DNA of 57,706 nt from an uncultured Paenibacillaceae bacterium (GTDB lineage Bacteria > Bacillota > Bacilli > Paenibacillales > DA-C8), in NCBI GenBank assembly GCA_937957685.1, contig CALGAO010000037.1, forward strand, positions 1 to 57,706, in the 5' to 3' direction. Shown piece after piece: positions 18,904 to 26,875 of the stretch (within the stretch, counting starts at the first letter, position 1; every line of letters starts with the position of its first letter). The notes under the pieces are model-generated. The model saw only the letters and a list, made by a program, of their open reading frames with translations. It ran no database searches and had not been told where the DNA came from. The position numbers were made by a program, and so were the translations under genes.

Positions 18904-19296
18904 CTAATCCTCCCTTTCACGCTTCGACAAGCATTGGATGAACAGCTTCTGGATCTCCTCGTCATCGTACTGGTGCTGCCGTGCGATCTTGATCGCTTCC
19001 TCCATCGCGCGAATCACCGCCTCCAGCTTGTGCTTCTCCTTCTCGTCCTGCTCGATATGGGCGACGAAGGTGCCTGTGCCCTGCCTCGTCTTCAGCAGGC
19101 CTTCGTTCTCCAGATCCTGATACACGCGACGAATGGTGATCACGCTGCAGGACAGATCATTGGCCAGCTCCCTGATCGACGGGAGGAGCATTCCCTGCTC
19201 CAGCTGCCCACTCATGATCAATGCGCGAAGCTGCGTCTTGATCTGATGATACAAGGGCTCGGGATGATCAAGCGACACCCGGATGGGAATGCGCAC
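18904..19296 (-). CDS. ytrA: GntR-family regulator (YtrA subfamily)
   Basis: This 130-aa protein has an N-terminal GntR winged helix (LEQGMLLPSIRELANDLSCS, then ITIRRVYQDLENEGL) and only a short helical tail, which defines the YtrA subfamily associated with ABC exporters. It starts with GTG directly after the TGA of the membrane-protein gene, with GGCGGTGAG as ribosome site. It probably represses its own operon through the AT-rich palindrome near 20060. In Bacillus, YtrA-type operons respond to cell-envelope stress; that this one does so is inference. Confidence 0.88.
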   Translation of the reverse strand: MRIPIRVSLDHPEPLYHQIKTQLRALIMSGQLEQGMLLPSIRELANDLSCSVITIRRVYQDLENEGLLKTRQGTGTFVAHIEQDEKEKHKLEAVIRAMEEAIKIARQHQYDDEEIQKLFIQCLSKRERED

Positions 19297-20025
19297 TCAA
19301 CTCACCGCCCTGTAATCGTAATAGTCGCGATGGGCCAGCCTGCGGGAGGAGAGGCGCCAGAGCATATAGATGATGAGTGCCGTAACCGCCGTCGAGGCCA
19401 CATAGACCATCGGAGACATGCCGTCCTGCACCCGCTGCAGAAGCCAACCGGAGAGATGGAACCCGTTCAGGCCCAGGACGACAGTCACGGCGATGATGCC
19501 CGAGATCAGGATCAGACTGACGACAAAATAAACTCGTCCGCCGAATCCGATCTCCAGATAAGCGTAGAAGCAGGCAAATGCGACACACGCCAGATAGAGA
19601 AGAAACAGATAGCTTAGCAGCTGCGGGAACGTGATGGCCTCATGGATGTTGGAATAGATGCCGTAGGCCGGCACATACAGCAGGAACAGATTGACCGCAG
19701 ACAGCAGGAAGATCGGAATCATGCGGGCCGCCGCAAGATGCTCCGTGGGGATGGGCAGCATCCGCAGCACGCGCATTAACCTCGTATAAGGATCCGAACG
19801 GAAGGGATTGGATAGATTGAACTTGTTGAAGCCCAGCCCCAGGATCTGCATGAACGATACCACGACCAGGTCTGCCAGAAACCGCAGTTCATCATCGTCA
19901 AACACGGTATTGTAGAAAAAGATGGCAAACACCACACCGTATACGGCATAAAAAACCGCGGATGACACATAACCAACCCTGAATAATCTCAAATGACCCA
20001 GGACCAAAGCGCTCACCGTCTTCAA
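19297..20025 (-). CDS. Six-helix membrane protein of the YtrA operon
   Basis: A 242-aa integral membrane protein with about six hydrophobic segments (roughly residues 20-38, 45-65, 98-125, 135-155, 160-185 and 210-230). I do not recognise a named family, but its place as the first gene before ytrA and a YtrB-like ATPase makes an ABC permease role likely. FNKFNLSNPFRSDPYTRLMR is a polar loop after the second helix. No ABC-2 signature was found. Confidence 0.75.
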   Translation of the reverse strand: MKTVSALVLGHLRLFRVGYVSSAVFYAVYGVVFAIFFYNTVFDDDELRFLADLVVVSFMQILGLGFNKFNLSNPFRSDPYTRLMRVLRMLPIPTEHLAAARMIPIFLLSAVNLFLLYVPAYGIYSNIHEAITFPQLLSYLFLLYLACVAFACFYAYLEIGFGGRVYFVVSLILISGIIAVTVVLGLNGFHLSGWLLQRVQDGMSPMVYVASTAVTALIIYMLWRLSSRRLAHRDYYDYRAVS

Positions 20026-20050
20026 TCAATGCTTCACCTGACCCACAAGT

Positions 20051-20083
20051 GTGTATACTGTATATATCTATATACACAGTATA
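20051..20083. promoter_or_regulatory. Probable YtrA operator over the exporter promoter
   Basis: TGTATATA-TC-TATATACA (20059-20076) is a perfect inverted repeat inside a broader near-palindrome that runs from GTGTATACTG to CAGTATA. It lies 34 bp before the first gene of the minus-strand operon, where it would overlap the promoter. GntR/YtrA-type repressors bind AT-rich palindromes in this position. Confidence 0.6.
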
Positions 20084-20129
20084 ATCATTTCAGAGCGAAA
20101 TGCAAGTGGTTTTTCCATAAAAATGACAA

Positions 20130-20153
20130 GCCAGGCAACCCGTATTGCCCGGC
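20130..20153 (-). terminator. Terminator of a vanished minus-strand gene
   Basis: On the minus strand GCCGGGCAA and TTGCCTGGC form a 9-bp stem (one G-T pair) around TACGGG, followed by TTGTCATTTTT. It lies just after the aldo/keto reductase remnant and looks like that gene's original terminator. Confidence 0.6.
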
Positions 20154-20164
20154 TGTCGAATCTG

Positions 20165-20260
20165 CTATTGCAGGATGGCTTCCATATTCTGCAATTCTTC
20201 GATGGAGAACTCCAGATTGTCCAGCGCTTTCACATTGTCATCGATCTGACTGACGCGGCT
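20165..20260 (-). pseudogene. C-terminal remnant of an aldo/keto reductase
   Basis: The minus strand reads SRVSQIDDNVKALDNLEFS and then IEELQNMEAILQ before a TAG at 20165. This resembles the last 30 residues of aldo/keto reductases (pattern IxxNVKALDNLxFSxEEL). Nothing upstream continues the gene, so only the tail and its terminator remain. Recognition is from memory on a short stretch. Confidence 0.5.
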
Positions 20261-20331
20261 TGCCTGCCCGCGAATCCTCCGCGGGCAGCAGCAGTCCCGA
20301 ACGACCTCACCGATTGTATTTCATTCGCTCG

Positions 20332-20545
20332 TATCTGTGCTCATCAGGTATGTACACAGCCATGGATAAACCCTCCCCTGGGTAAATGGATGATCAGAAC
20401 GGTACTCAAAGAAACGCTGCATAACATGCTCCTGAGGCATAGGGATAATGATCAGAGGCGGGAAACAGGTCAGGTTCACTCAGACTGCCACGATGGTCCA
20501 CCAACTTCACCTGAACCATTTGGATCATCCACCGAGGCGGTGAAG
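20332..20545. repeat. Array A of the CCTGAR/GGGATAATG repeat
   Basis: Two clear units read CCTGAGGCATAGGGATAATG (20431) and CCTGAACCATTTGGATCATC (20510). A degenerate unit ending TGATCAGAACGG lies 58 bp before the first, and an opposite-strand unit with TCAGGTATGTAC begins near 20332. The units share a GAGGCGG tail. The same repeat forms arrays at 39971-40420 and 41811-41968. From 20260 to 20568 there is no plausible gene. Confidence 0.6.
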
Positions 20546-20568
20546 CATCCCCCCACGAACAGCATAAA

Positions 20569-20607
20569 AGCCTGGTCCCTCCGACTGGAGTCGTGAGGAA
20601 CCAGGCT
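20569..20607 (-). terminator. Terminator of the cta cluster
   Basis: Read on the minus strand, AGCCTGGTTCCTC and GAGGGACCAGGCT form a 13-bp stem followed by TTTTATG, about 35 bp beyond the ctaM stop. It closes the ctaCDEF-ctaG-ctaM series. Confidence 0.8.
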
Positions 20608-20642
20608 CAAGATCACCACCATGCCATCACGGATAGATCTCG

Positions 20643-21095
20643 TCAGCGCAGTACCGCATCCCAGATGCTACCCACATCTCCCGGATACAGGACATACAGC
20701 AGGATGTAAACCGCCAATCCGGTGAGCGCCGTGATAAACCACATCACCGCCGTCCAGCGGCCGAAGCGGCGGTGCTTGCTAAACCTCTCGCGGAACGCGA
20801 GCGTGATCGTCACGATGCCGAAGACCGCGGATGTGGTCGACAGGATAATATGGGTCCAGAGGAAGATCAGATATGGGATGCGCATATAATCCGGTCCGCC
20901 AAACGCCAGATTCCCGGATACAACGGTTCTCGTCATATACAGGATGAAGAAGGCCAGTGCGAATCCGGCCGCCGTGAGCATCACCTTCTTGTGCGTCTCA
21001 CGCTTGCCGCGACGGATCAGGTTCCAGCCGATGGCGACCAGGATCGCGCTGGTCATGATAAAGGACGTCGTAAAGATGGGTAGGATCGTGTGCAT
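20643..21095 (-). CDS. ctaM: DUF420 membrane protein, heme-copper oxidase assembly (CtaM/YozB)
   Basis: A 150-aa, four- or five-helix membrane protein of the DUF420 family (B. subtilis YozB; S. aureus CtaM). It begins MHTILPIFTTSFIMTSAILV, and later shows LWTHIILSTTSAVFGIVTI and RRFGRWTAVMWF, with histidines in the membrane segments. CtaM is required for maturation of aa3-type oxidases in Staphylococcus. It follows ctaG by 16 bp, and GGGGGAATT precedes the ATG. It is the last gene of the oxidase cluster. Confidence 0.85.
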   Translation of the reverse strand: MHTILPIFTTSFIMTSAILVAIGWNLIRRGKRETHKKVMLTAAGFALAFFILYMTRTVVSGNLAFGGPDYMRIPYLIFLWTHIILSTTSAVFGIVTITLAFRERFSKHRRFGRWTAVMWFITALTGLAVYILLYVLYPGDVGSIWDAVLR

Positions 21096-21111
21096 CAGTG
21101 AATTCCCCCGA

Positions 21112-22032
21112 TTATACTTGTTTCATGCGCCTGCGCCATTCCAGGATGACCGTTTCGTCATCCATCTCAGCCTCGCGCTTCCTCTCCTTCTTGAACCATT
21201 GCCTGAACACCCATGCCAGGATCGAGATGTACAGGAACTCCTGAATCAGCTTCATCGAGATTCCGCCAATCTGCTGATGGTCAACAGCCGTCAGACTCGT
21301 GAAAAACCCGGGTCCCTCGAACATCTCCAGGAACATCTCCGGATTGCCGGGGATGCAGTACGTGAGCGCCGTAGCCCAGACAACCGGGTTGGAATACGTG
21401 TCATACAGCGAAGACGGCGCGAAGATGATCAGCGCGCATGCGGGCGTCAGCAGCACACCCGCCACAATGATATACGCCATCTTCTGCAGCTCGCTCATCC
21501 GGTTGCGCTCCGGAACCGGGCACATGATCGGCCACCACATCAGCATCGACGTCAGGAACAGAGCCGCGTACAGGATCCTGTGAATGGTGAAATTCAGCAT
21601 GACGTAGTCAAGTATGACCGGCATATGGTACAGCGAGAACAGCCCGTTGAACAGGATGATCGAAACAACCGGACGTGACAGGAACCTGAACGGACGCAGA
21701 AACTTCAGCCCCAGGAACCAGCGCCATACCCATGCGGGGATGCCGACGATCAGCAGCGGCGGCGCGATGATGTACGATACGGTCATCGCGATCATATGCG
21801 CGCTGAACATGATATGGGCCAGAACCTCCAGCGGTCCCGACTGCGCGAAGTAGAAAAGGAACAGCCCCAGCAGGAACATAAGCCTGCGTCCCCAACCGAG
21901 CGGTTCCGAATCTGCGAACAGATGGCGATAGGGCCCGGTGATCAGCACATAGGCGGCGGCGATGACGACATAGAGGAGCAGAACAACCGGACTCCACAGC
22001 TCGGCGAAACTGAAATTATTCAAACCAAACAT
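21112..22032 (-). CDS. ctaG: Cytochrome c oxidase assembly factor CtaG
   Basis: A polytopic membrane protein of the Bacillus CtaG (caa3_CtaG) family, needed for caa3 oxidase assembly. Seven or so helices run through LWSPVVLLLYVVIAAAYVL, FLLGLFLFYFAQSGPLEVLA and HMIAMTVSYIIAPPLLIVG. The start is ATG 22032 (MFGLNNFSFAELW, 306 aa), nine bases after AAGGAGG; the longer frame to 22083 lacks a site and is hydrophilic. A terminator-like hairpin separates it from ctaF, so its level may be set below that of the oxidase subunits. Confidence 0.9.
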   Translation of the reverse strand: MFGLNNFSFAELWSPVVLLLYVVIAAAYVLITGPYRHLFADSEPLGWGRRLMFLLGLFLFYFAQSGPLEVLAHIMFSAHMIAMTVSYIIAPPLLIVGIPAWVWRWFLGLKFLRPFRFLSRPVVSIILFNGLFSLYHMPVILDYVMLNFTIHRILYAALFLTSMLMWWPIMCPVPERNRMSELQKMAYIIVAGVLLTPACALIIFAPSSLYDTYSNPVVWATALTYCIPGNPEMFLEMFEGPGFFTSLTAVDHQQIGGISMKLIQEFLYISILAWVFRQWFKKERKREAEMDDETVILEWRRRMKQV

Positions 22033-22185
22033 GAGAACAAGCCTCCTTCCTCCAGCATAAATGAGTCGATTCTGCGATGTCAACGTTTCCGCCGAAGGCT
22101 ATCCTGACGATTGTTTGAACCTTGAACAAACTGTGACGGACACCACGCCGCTGCTCTTGCATCCCGTTCCGGGAATAAACGAAAA

Positions 22186-22211
22186 GGAGGCAATGTAACA
22201 TTGCCCCCTCC
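22186..22211 (-). terminator. Intra-cluster terminator between ctaF and ctaG
   Basis: On the minus strand GGCAATGT and ACATTGCC, extended by GGA and TCC, form a hairpin followed by TTTTCGTTTATT. It lies just after ctaF and may allow partial read-through to ctaG and ctaM. Confidence 0.7.
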
Positions 22212-22222
22212 ACGATGACCAC

Positions 22223-22549
22223 TCAGACGAACCAGATCCAGAAAACCGCCGATGCCACTACATATACGATGCAAAGCGCACCGAAGATCATGGCCAGCGT
22301 CGGCCAGAAGTGCCCCCGATCCTTCAGGTGCATCCAGAAAGCTAGCTGCACGACAACCTGCATGATCGCCATCAGCACAAGCAGGGTGTAAACGAAGCCC
22401 TTGCTGATGCCGGGAATGGAAACTGCCGCAAATGCCAGAATGGTCAGTATGATCGATATCGCAAATGTAATCAGGTGGTTGCGTGGTCCTTCATGTCCCT
22501 TGCTGCGCTTGACCTGATCGCCTGCAGGCGCTTGCCCTACATGTGCCAT
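22223..22549 (-). CDS. ctaF: caa3 oxidase subunit IV
   Basis: A 108-aa protein with a charged N-terminal tail and three membrane helices (about residues 28-46, 54-76 and 84-106). It contains VVVQLAFWMHLKDRGHFWP, the signature of the Bacillus cytochrome oxidase subunit IVB (CtaF/QoxD type). It starts four bases after the ctaE stop, in the order ctaC-ctaD-ctaE-ctaF. Confidence 0.92.
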   Translation of the reverse strand: MAHVGQAPAGDQVKRSKGHEGPRNHLITFAISIILTILAFAAVSIPGISKGFVYTLLVLMAIMQVVVQLAFWMHLKDRGHFWPTLAMIFGALCIVYVVASAVFWIWFV

Positions 22550-22552
22550 AGA

Positions 22553-23170
22553 TCAGCCCACCTTCCCCATCAAGTATACGACCGTAAAGATGAACACCCA
22601 AACAACGTCGATGAAGTGCCAGTACAGGCTGGCTACATAAACCTTCGGAGCCGTAACAACCGTCAGACCTTTCTTGAACAGCTGGCCGATCAGCAAGCTG
22701 ATCCATACGATCCCGATGGCGACGTGCGTTCCGTGACAGCCAACGAGCACATAGAACGTGGTACTGAACGGGCTCTGTTGGATGTTGAAGTGGTATTCAT
22801 GCACGTAATGAACAAACTCGTAAATTTCCAGTCCGAGGAATCCGAGGGCAAGCAGCACCGTGATGCCGAGCCACAGCGCAACACCCTTCAGCTCGTGGCG
22901 GTGCATGGCCTGAATCGCCAGGACGCTGGTCATACTACTCGTGAGCAGCAGAGCCGTCATGATGGCCACGATCGGCAAGGAGAAGATCTCCGAACCCGAC
23001 ACGCCTCCGTTCAGTTCGCCGCGCAGTCCGATATGGGCAGCGAACAGCGTACCGAAGATCACCATCTCGGCGCCGAGGAAGATCCAGAAGCCGAGAATCT
23101 TGTTCTTGCCTTCGAGGGTCGCTCTCTCCAGATGATCGATTGTATGGCCTTCCGCATGTGCGTGACTCAT
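22553..23170 (-). CDS. ctaE: caa3 oxidase subunit III
   Basis: 205 aa with five helices, of the CoxC/CtaE family: KILGFWIFLGAEMVIFGTLF, MTALLLTSSMTSVLAIQAMH, FYVLVGCHGTHVAIGIVWI and YWHFIDVVWVFIFTVVYL. The ATG overlaps the stop of ctaD by four bases (ATGA), so it is translationally coupled. It forms the oxidase core with subunits I and II. Confidence 0.95.
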   Translation of the reverse strand: MSHAHAEGHTIDHLERATLEGKNKILGFWIFLGAEMVIFGTLFAAHIGLRGELNGGVSGSEIFSLPIVAIMTALLLTSSMTSVLAIQAMHRHELKGVALWLGITVLLALGFLGLEIYEFVHYVHEYHFNIQQSPFSTTFYVLVGCHGTHVAIGIVWISLLIGQLFKKGLTVVTAPKVYVASLYWHFIDVVWVFIFTVVYLMGKVG

Positions 23171-25050
23171 GCCTTAACCCCCTTGCCTTCAATCTCTTCA
23201 GGTTCAATATGATAGCCAGGATCGTCGATCAGCGAGCGAAGGATCATGCAGATCACCAGGATGCCAAGTCCGCCGACAATCATGAGGAGCGTATCATACA
23301 TAAAGCCGATGCCTGCGATGAACAAACCGATCGACATGATGAATGGCAGGATCGAACCGTTAGGCATATGAATCGGACCAACAGGCTCGGCAGGAGTCAT
23401 CTCCTTGTTACCAGCTCTCTTCTCCACCCACCATGCATCCAGACCGCGTACCAGCGGAGTTTGCTTGAAGTTGTACTCAGGCGGCGGAGAAGGAATCGCC
23501 CATTCCATCGTACGTCCGTCTTCCCAAGGATCGTTGGTGGCATTCTTCGGCTTCATCAGGGTGATCACGATGTTGATGACCAGGATGACCACCGAAACGC
23601 CCATCAGGAGAGCGCCGATCGTGCTGACCAGGTTCATCTCATTCCAGCCAGGCTGCCCGTCCAGATAGGTGTAAACGCGGCGAGGCATGCCAACGACGCC
23701 AAGCCAGTGCTGGATGAAGAACGTCAGATTGAAACCGATGAGCAGGAGCCAGAACGTAATCTTGCCCAGCGTCTCGTTCAGGGTTCTGCCGAACATCTTC
23801 GGGAACCAGTAGAACAATGCCGCGAAGATGCCGTGTACCGTACCGCCTACGATCACGTAGTGGAAGTGCGCTACGACGAAGTAGGTATCATGGAAGACAT
23901 AGTCGGAAGCAGCCATCGCCAGCATAACACCGGTCACGCCGCCTATGGTGAAGGACGGAATGAAGCCGATCGCGAACAGATTGGCAGCTGTGAATCTGAT
24001 TTGACCTTTCCACATCGTGAAGATCCAGTTGAAGATCTTGATACCGGTCGGCACCGCGATCAACATCGTGGCGACCGCGAACATCGTATTCGCGACTGCG
24101 CCCATACCTACCGTGAACATGTGGTGCGCCCACACCATGAATCCGAGGAAACCGATGATGGAGGTCGCGAACACCATGGATGTATAACCGAACAGCCGCT
24201 TGCGCGAGAAGGTCGGAATCACTTCAGACAGGATACCGAATGCCGGCAACACCAGGATGTAAACCTCCGGGTGTCCGAAGATCCAGAAGATGTGCTGCCA
24301 CAGAATCTCGTTGCCGCCTGCCGCCGTATTGAAGAAGTTGCCTCCGAACAGACGGTCGAACGAGATCATGAGCAACCCGACTGCAAGCGCCGAGAACGCG
24401 AACACGATCAGGATCGAGGTGATGAACGCCGTCCAGCAGAACAGCGGCATGCGCATCATTGTCATCCCGGGCGCGCGCATGTTGACGATCGTGACCACGA
24501 AGTTCAGACCGCCAAGCAGCGTGCCGATACCGGACAACTGCAGCCCGATCGAATACATATCCATACCTCTGCCCGCTGAATATTCCGTGGCCAGCGGTGC
24601 ATAAGCCGTCCAGCCCGAATCAGGAAGCGTGTCTCCCGTGAAGAAACCGATATTGAGCAGGACTCCTCCGAAGAAGAAGGTCCAGAAGCCAAGCGAGTTC
24701 AGGAACGGGAACGCAACGTCGCGAGCTCCGATCTGCAGAGGAATGATGAAGTTGAAGAATCCGTACAGAATCGGCAGTGCTGCCAGGAACAACATCGTCG
24801 TGCCGTGCATCGTGATCAATTCGTTGAACCTTTGGGCACTGACCACGTCATTCATCGGGTATGCCAGTTGCAAGCGGATGAAAAGAGCTTCCAGGCCTCC
24901 GATGGCGAAGAATAACAACCCTGCGAACAGATACAGGATGCCGATCTTTTTATGGTCTACTGTTGTAATCCAGTCCATGACGCCGGTGTAACGTTTTTTG
25001 TGTCCATGAGCATGAGCGTGTGCATGTGCTTGAGCATGAGCGTGAGCCAC
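23167..25050 (-). CDS. ctaD: caa3 oxidase subunit I, His-rich N-terminus
   Basis: Catalytic heme-copper subunit, 627 aa, GTG start eight bases after AAAGGAGGT. Family motifs include WITTVDHKKIGILYLF, HTYF-type heme ligand regions, WIFGHPEVYILVLPAFG (CuB His and Tyr), SFMVWAHHMFTVGM-type residues and VVAHFHYVIVGG (heme ligands). An extra pair of helices after residue 540 is normal in Bacillus caa3. The first 18 residues, AHAHAQAHAHAHAHGH, are strikingly histidine-rich, an extension not usual in the family. Confidence 0.96.
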   Translation of the reverse strand: MAHAHAQAHAHAHAHGHKKRYTGVMDWITTVDHKKIGILYLFAGLLFFAIGGLEALFIRLQLAYPMNDVVSAQRFNELITMHGTTMLFLAALPILYGFFNFIIPLQIGARDVAFPFLNSLGFWTFFFGGVLLNIGFFTGDTLPDSGWTAYAPLATEYSAGRGMDMYSIGLQLSGIGTLLGGLNFVVTIVNMRAPGMTMMRMPLFCWTAFITSILIVFAFSALAVGLLMISFDRLFGGNFFNTAAGGNEILWQHIFWIFGHPEVYILVLPAFGILSEVIPTFSRKRLFGYTSMVFATSIIGFLGFMVWAHHMFTVGMGAVANTMFAVATMLIAVPTGIKIFNWIFTMWKGQIRFTAANLFAIGFIPSFTIGGVTGVMLAMAASDYVFHDTYFVVAHFHYVIVGGTVHGIFAALFYWFPKMFGRTLNETLGKITFWLLLIGFNLTFFIQHWLGVVGMPRRVYTYLDGQPGWNEMNLVSTIGALLMGVSVVILVINIVITLMKPKNATNDPWEDGRTMEWAIPSPPPEYNFKQTPLVRGLDAWWVEKRAGNKEMTPAEPVGPIHMPNGSILPFIMSIGLFIAGIGFMYDTLLMIVGGLGILVICMILRSLIDDPGYHIEPEEIEGKGVKA

Positions 25051-25076
25051 CGATTCATACCTCCTTTATCTGTGGA

Positions 25077-26087
25077 TTATTGTAGGCTTTGCAAGTATTT
25101 GACGATCTCATTGATCTCATCAGTGGTCAGTTCGTTTTCAAACGGAGGCATCGTCACACCCGGTTTCATCTCCACCGGATTCTTGATCCAGTTCACCAGA
25201 TTTTCCGTCGTGTTGTCGATGAAGCCGCCAATATACAAGCGATCAGCGAATCCGTTCAGGTTCGGACCAACGGAGCCCATACCCGGGTCGATCGCGTGGC
25301 ACACCAGGCACTTTTGTTCGAACAGATCTGCGCCGACTTGCGTCTCAGCCGTTACAACAGGGGCCTCCAGCATATCCGCTACCCATGCGTCGTATTCGTC
25401 CTTCTCCAGGGCGATCAGCTTGAAGTCCATCAGAGCATGGCTCTGGCCGCAGAGTTCCGTACATTTCCCCTTGTAGACGCCAGGCTCATCCGCCTGCAGG
25501 TACAGGTAGTTGATGTTCTTGCTTCCAGGGTTGGCGTCCTTCTTGCCGGACAGTTGAGGTACCCAGAAGGAGTGAATAACGTCAGCGGAAGAAAGCTCGA
25601 AGACAACCTTCTCACCTACCGGAATATAAACCTCTTGCGCTGTCACGATGCCCTCTTCCGGATAGGTGAATTCCCACCAGAACTGCTTGCCGACGACCTT
25701 GATCACCCGCTGGCCTTCCACCGCTTGCGCTTCCTCTTCCAGATTGAACGTCAGCGCAACAGTCGGCACTGCCATGATGAACAGGAGGAAGATCGGTATG
25801 ATCGTCCAGGTTATTTCAAGCTTGTGATTTCCTTCGATCTGTTCTGGAATCTCATTGTCTTGTCCACGTCTTCTGCGGAAACGGAACACCGCCGTGAAGA
25901 ACAATACGAAGACAACCAGAAGCACGAAGATCATGACGATCAGCGACCACAGGATCAGATCGAGTTGCTGCTCCGCAACCGGTCCTTTGGGCGCGAGCGC
26001 TCCGGCCAATTCAAAATTGCAGCCAGTCAGTAGCAGTACCATCATGGCCATTAACGGGACAAGACGCTTCATCCACCGCTTCACCAT
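25077..26087 (-). CDS. ctaC: caa3 oxidase subunit II with cytochrome c domain
   Basis: A 336-aa lipoprotein: lipobox LLLTGC with the modified cysteine at residue 23, then two membrane helices (about 45-70 and 90-110). The CuA cupredoxin domain has the ligands CTELCGQSHALM at about 213-224. A C-terminal cytochrome c domain has CLVCH (about 260) and a distal Met in GVTMPPFENEL. This fusion defines a caa3-type oxidase that can accept electrons without free cytochrome c. AGAGGTT precedes the ATG. It is the first gene of the cluster. Confidence 0.96.
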   Translation of the reverse strand: MVKRWMKRLVPLMAMMVLLLTGCNFELAGALAPKGPVAEQQLDLILWSLIVMIFVLLVVFVLFFTAVFRFRRRRGQDNEIPEQIEGNHKLEITWTIIPIFLLFIMAVPTVALTFNLEEEAQAVEGQRVIKVVGKQFWWEFTYPEEGIVTAQEVYIPVGEKVVFELSSADVIHSFWVPQLSGKKDANPGSKNINYLYLQADEPGVYKGKCTELCGQSHALMDFKLIALEKDEYDAWVADMLEAPVVTAETQVGADLFEQKCLVCHAIDPGMGSVGPNLNGFADRLYIGGFIDNTTENLVNWIKNPVEMKPGVTMPPFENELTTDEINEIVKYLQSLQ

Positions 26088-26137
26088 TCATCAACCTCTT
26101 TCTACATTATTCCAATACTTGCTCTGGATGAATCAAA

Positions 26138-26190
26138 AACTGGTAAACCAGTTCTTAACAGAAGAAATAACTGCCCGTACATAGGCAGTT
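26138..26190 (-). promoter_or_regulatory. Two hairpins in the ctaC leader
   Basis: Read toward ctaC on the minus strand, AACTGCC-N8-GGCAGTT (26190-26169) is followed by AACTGG-TTTA-CCAGTT plus a short T-run (26153-26138), ending about 50 bp before ctaC. The second looks like a small intrinsic terminator, so attenuation or mRNA processing is possible. Alternatively AACTGGT-AA-ACCAGTT could be a repressor operator. Confidence 0.45.
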
Positions 26191-26314
26191 CTTATCGCGA
26201 ACAGAAATGAACAACCGGACGTTTCTTCCCATGAAACCGGGGTGATCATCGCTGTCTGGATAGATATTCCGATGTTACACTTACGAATGATTCCGAGTCA
26301 GATGCACATGAGTA

Positions 26315-26332
26315 TGTACATTAATATGTACA
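26315..26332. promoter_or_regulatory. Palindrome TGTACAT-TAAT-ATGTACA
   Basis: A perfect 7-bp-arm inverted repeat lies about 230 bp upstream of ctaC and 280 bp before the TPP promoter. It has the size of a dimeric regulator site, but no regulator can be named. Confidence 0.4.
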
Positions 26333-26593
26333 AACTGTTTGGCAGCGTCCGATGTCGAAAAAAGCGCAGACCTGCCGCCAGCCACTATTTACTATAACTT
26401 TGCCCAATCTGATTTGTCAATGTTCGTCCCCCTGATTCACAAAAAGTTCGGAAAGATTGTGATGCCGGTCATATTGAGGTTCAGCGTATCATGCAATCAT
26501 CTCCTTTGGCTCTTTTTGTTTTATTGCCAAAACCCCTCCATTTTATGCAAGCCAGGGGCAGCTTACGGGCTTGGCCAGCGCGTGAATCGACTG

Positions 26594-26621
26594 TTGACAA
26601 ACGGCGAGATCATGTTACTAT
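26594..26621 (+). promoter_or_regulatory. Sigma-A promoter of the ykoEDC leader
   Basis: TTGACA (26594-26599) and TACTAT (26616-26621) are separated by 16 bp. Transcription would start near 26628, just before the riboswitch. Confidence 0.75.
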
Positions 26622-26632
26622 GTAGTTGAAAC

Positions 26633-26720
26633 ACTGGGGGAGCTGAAGAAGCTGAGATTGGACGGCGCCGTCCTAAACCCTTGGAACCTGAACTGGTTAG
26701 TACCAGCGTAGGGAAGTGGG
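26633..26720 (+). ncRNA. TPP riboswitch (THI element)
   Basis: All conserved blocks of the thiamine pyrophosphate aptamer are in order: ACTGGGGG, GCTGAGA, ACCCTTGGAACCTGAACTGG, TTAGTACCAGCG and GTAGGGAAGTGG. Between GCTGAGA and ACCC lies the variable P3 extension GGACGGCGCCGTCC, a perfect small palindrome. A terminator follows at 26785, so high TPP should switch off ykoEDC by transcription termination. Confidence 0.96.
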
Positions 26721-26784
26721 CATATACGAACGCTCTGTACGGTCGAGGATTCGATCCCTGTCGGCCGTATCGGTCATTCCATAT

Positions 26785-26813
26785 ACCGCTCCCTTCATGG
26801 GTGCGGTTTTTTT
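26785..26813 (+). terminator. Riboswitch-controlled terminator
   Basis: ACCGCTCCC and GGGTGCGGT pair with one T-T mismatch around TTCAT, followed by seven T. It sits between the TPP aptamer and ykoE, as expected for the expression platform. The region before it (26733-26775) can form an alternative stem, TACGG with CCGTA. Confidence 0.85.
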
Positions 26814-26875
26814 GTGCGAAGGACCGATGCTCGCAATCCTGGTGTTTACATCAGAACACAAGGAGTGTTGGAAGG

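Larger units (their letters stand above)
26088..26593. other. Non-coding region between ctaC and the TPP leader
   Basis: About 500 bp with no plausible gene; the open frames carry no family-like sequence and lack ribosome sites. It must contain the ctaC promoter and several palindromes (listed separately). An FNR site or canonical CcpA site was not evident. Confidence 0.6.

Noticed and set aside
18903..18965. Longer N-terminus of the YtrB-like ATPase
   Set aside because: It would overlap the regulator gene in another frame, has no ribosome site and adds a Ser/Arg-rich tail unlike the family.
26735..26775. tRNA-like T-arm (GGATTCGATCC)
   Set aside because: No acceptor, D or anticodon arms can be drawn. 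The stretch lies between the TPP aptamer and its terminator and fits the riboswitch expression platform.
26681..26875. N-terminal extension of YkoE
   Set aside because: It reads through the riboswitch and terminator and is not membrane-protein-like. ATG 26876 has its own ribosome site.
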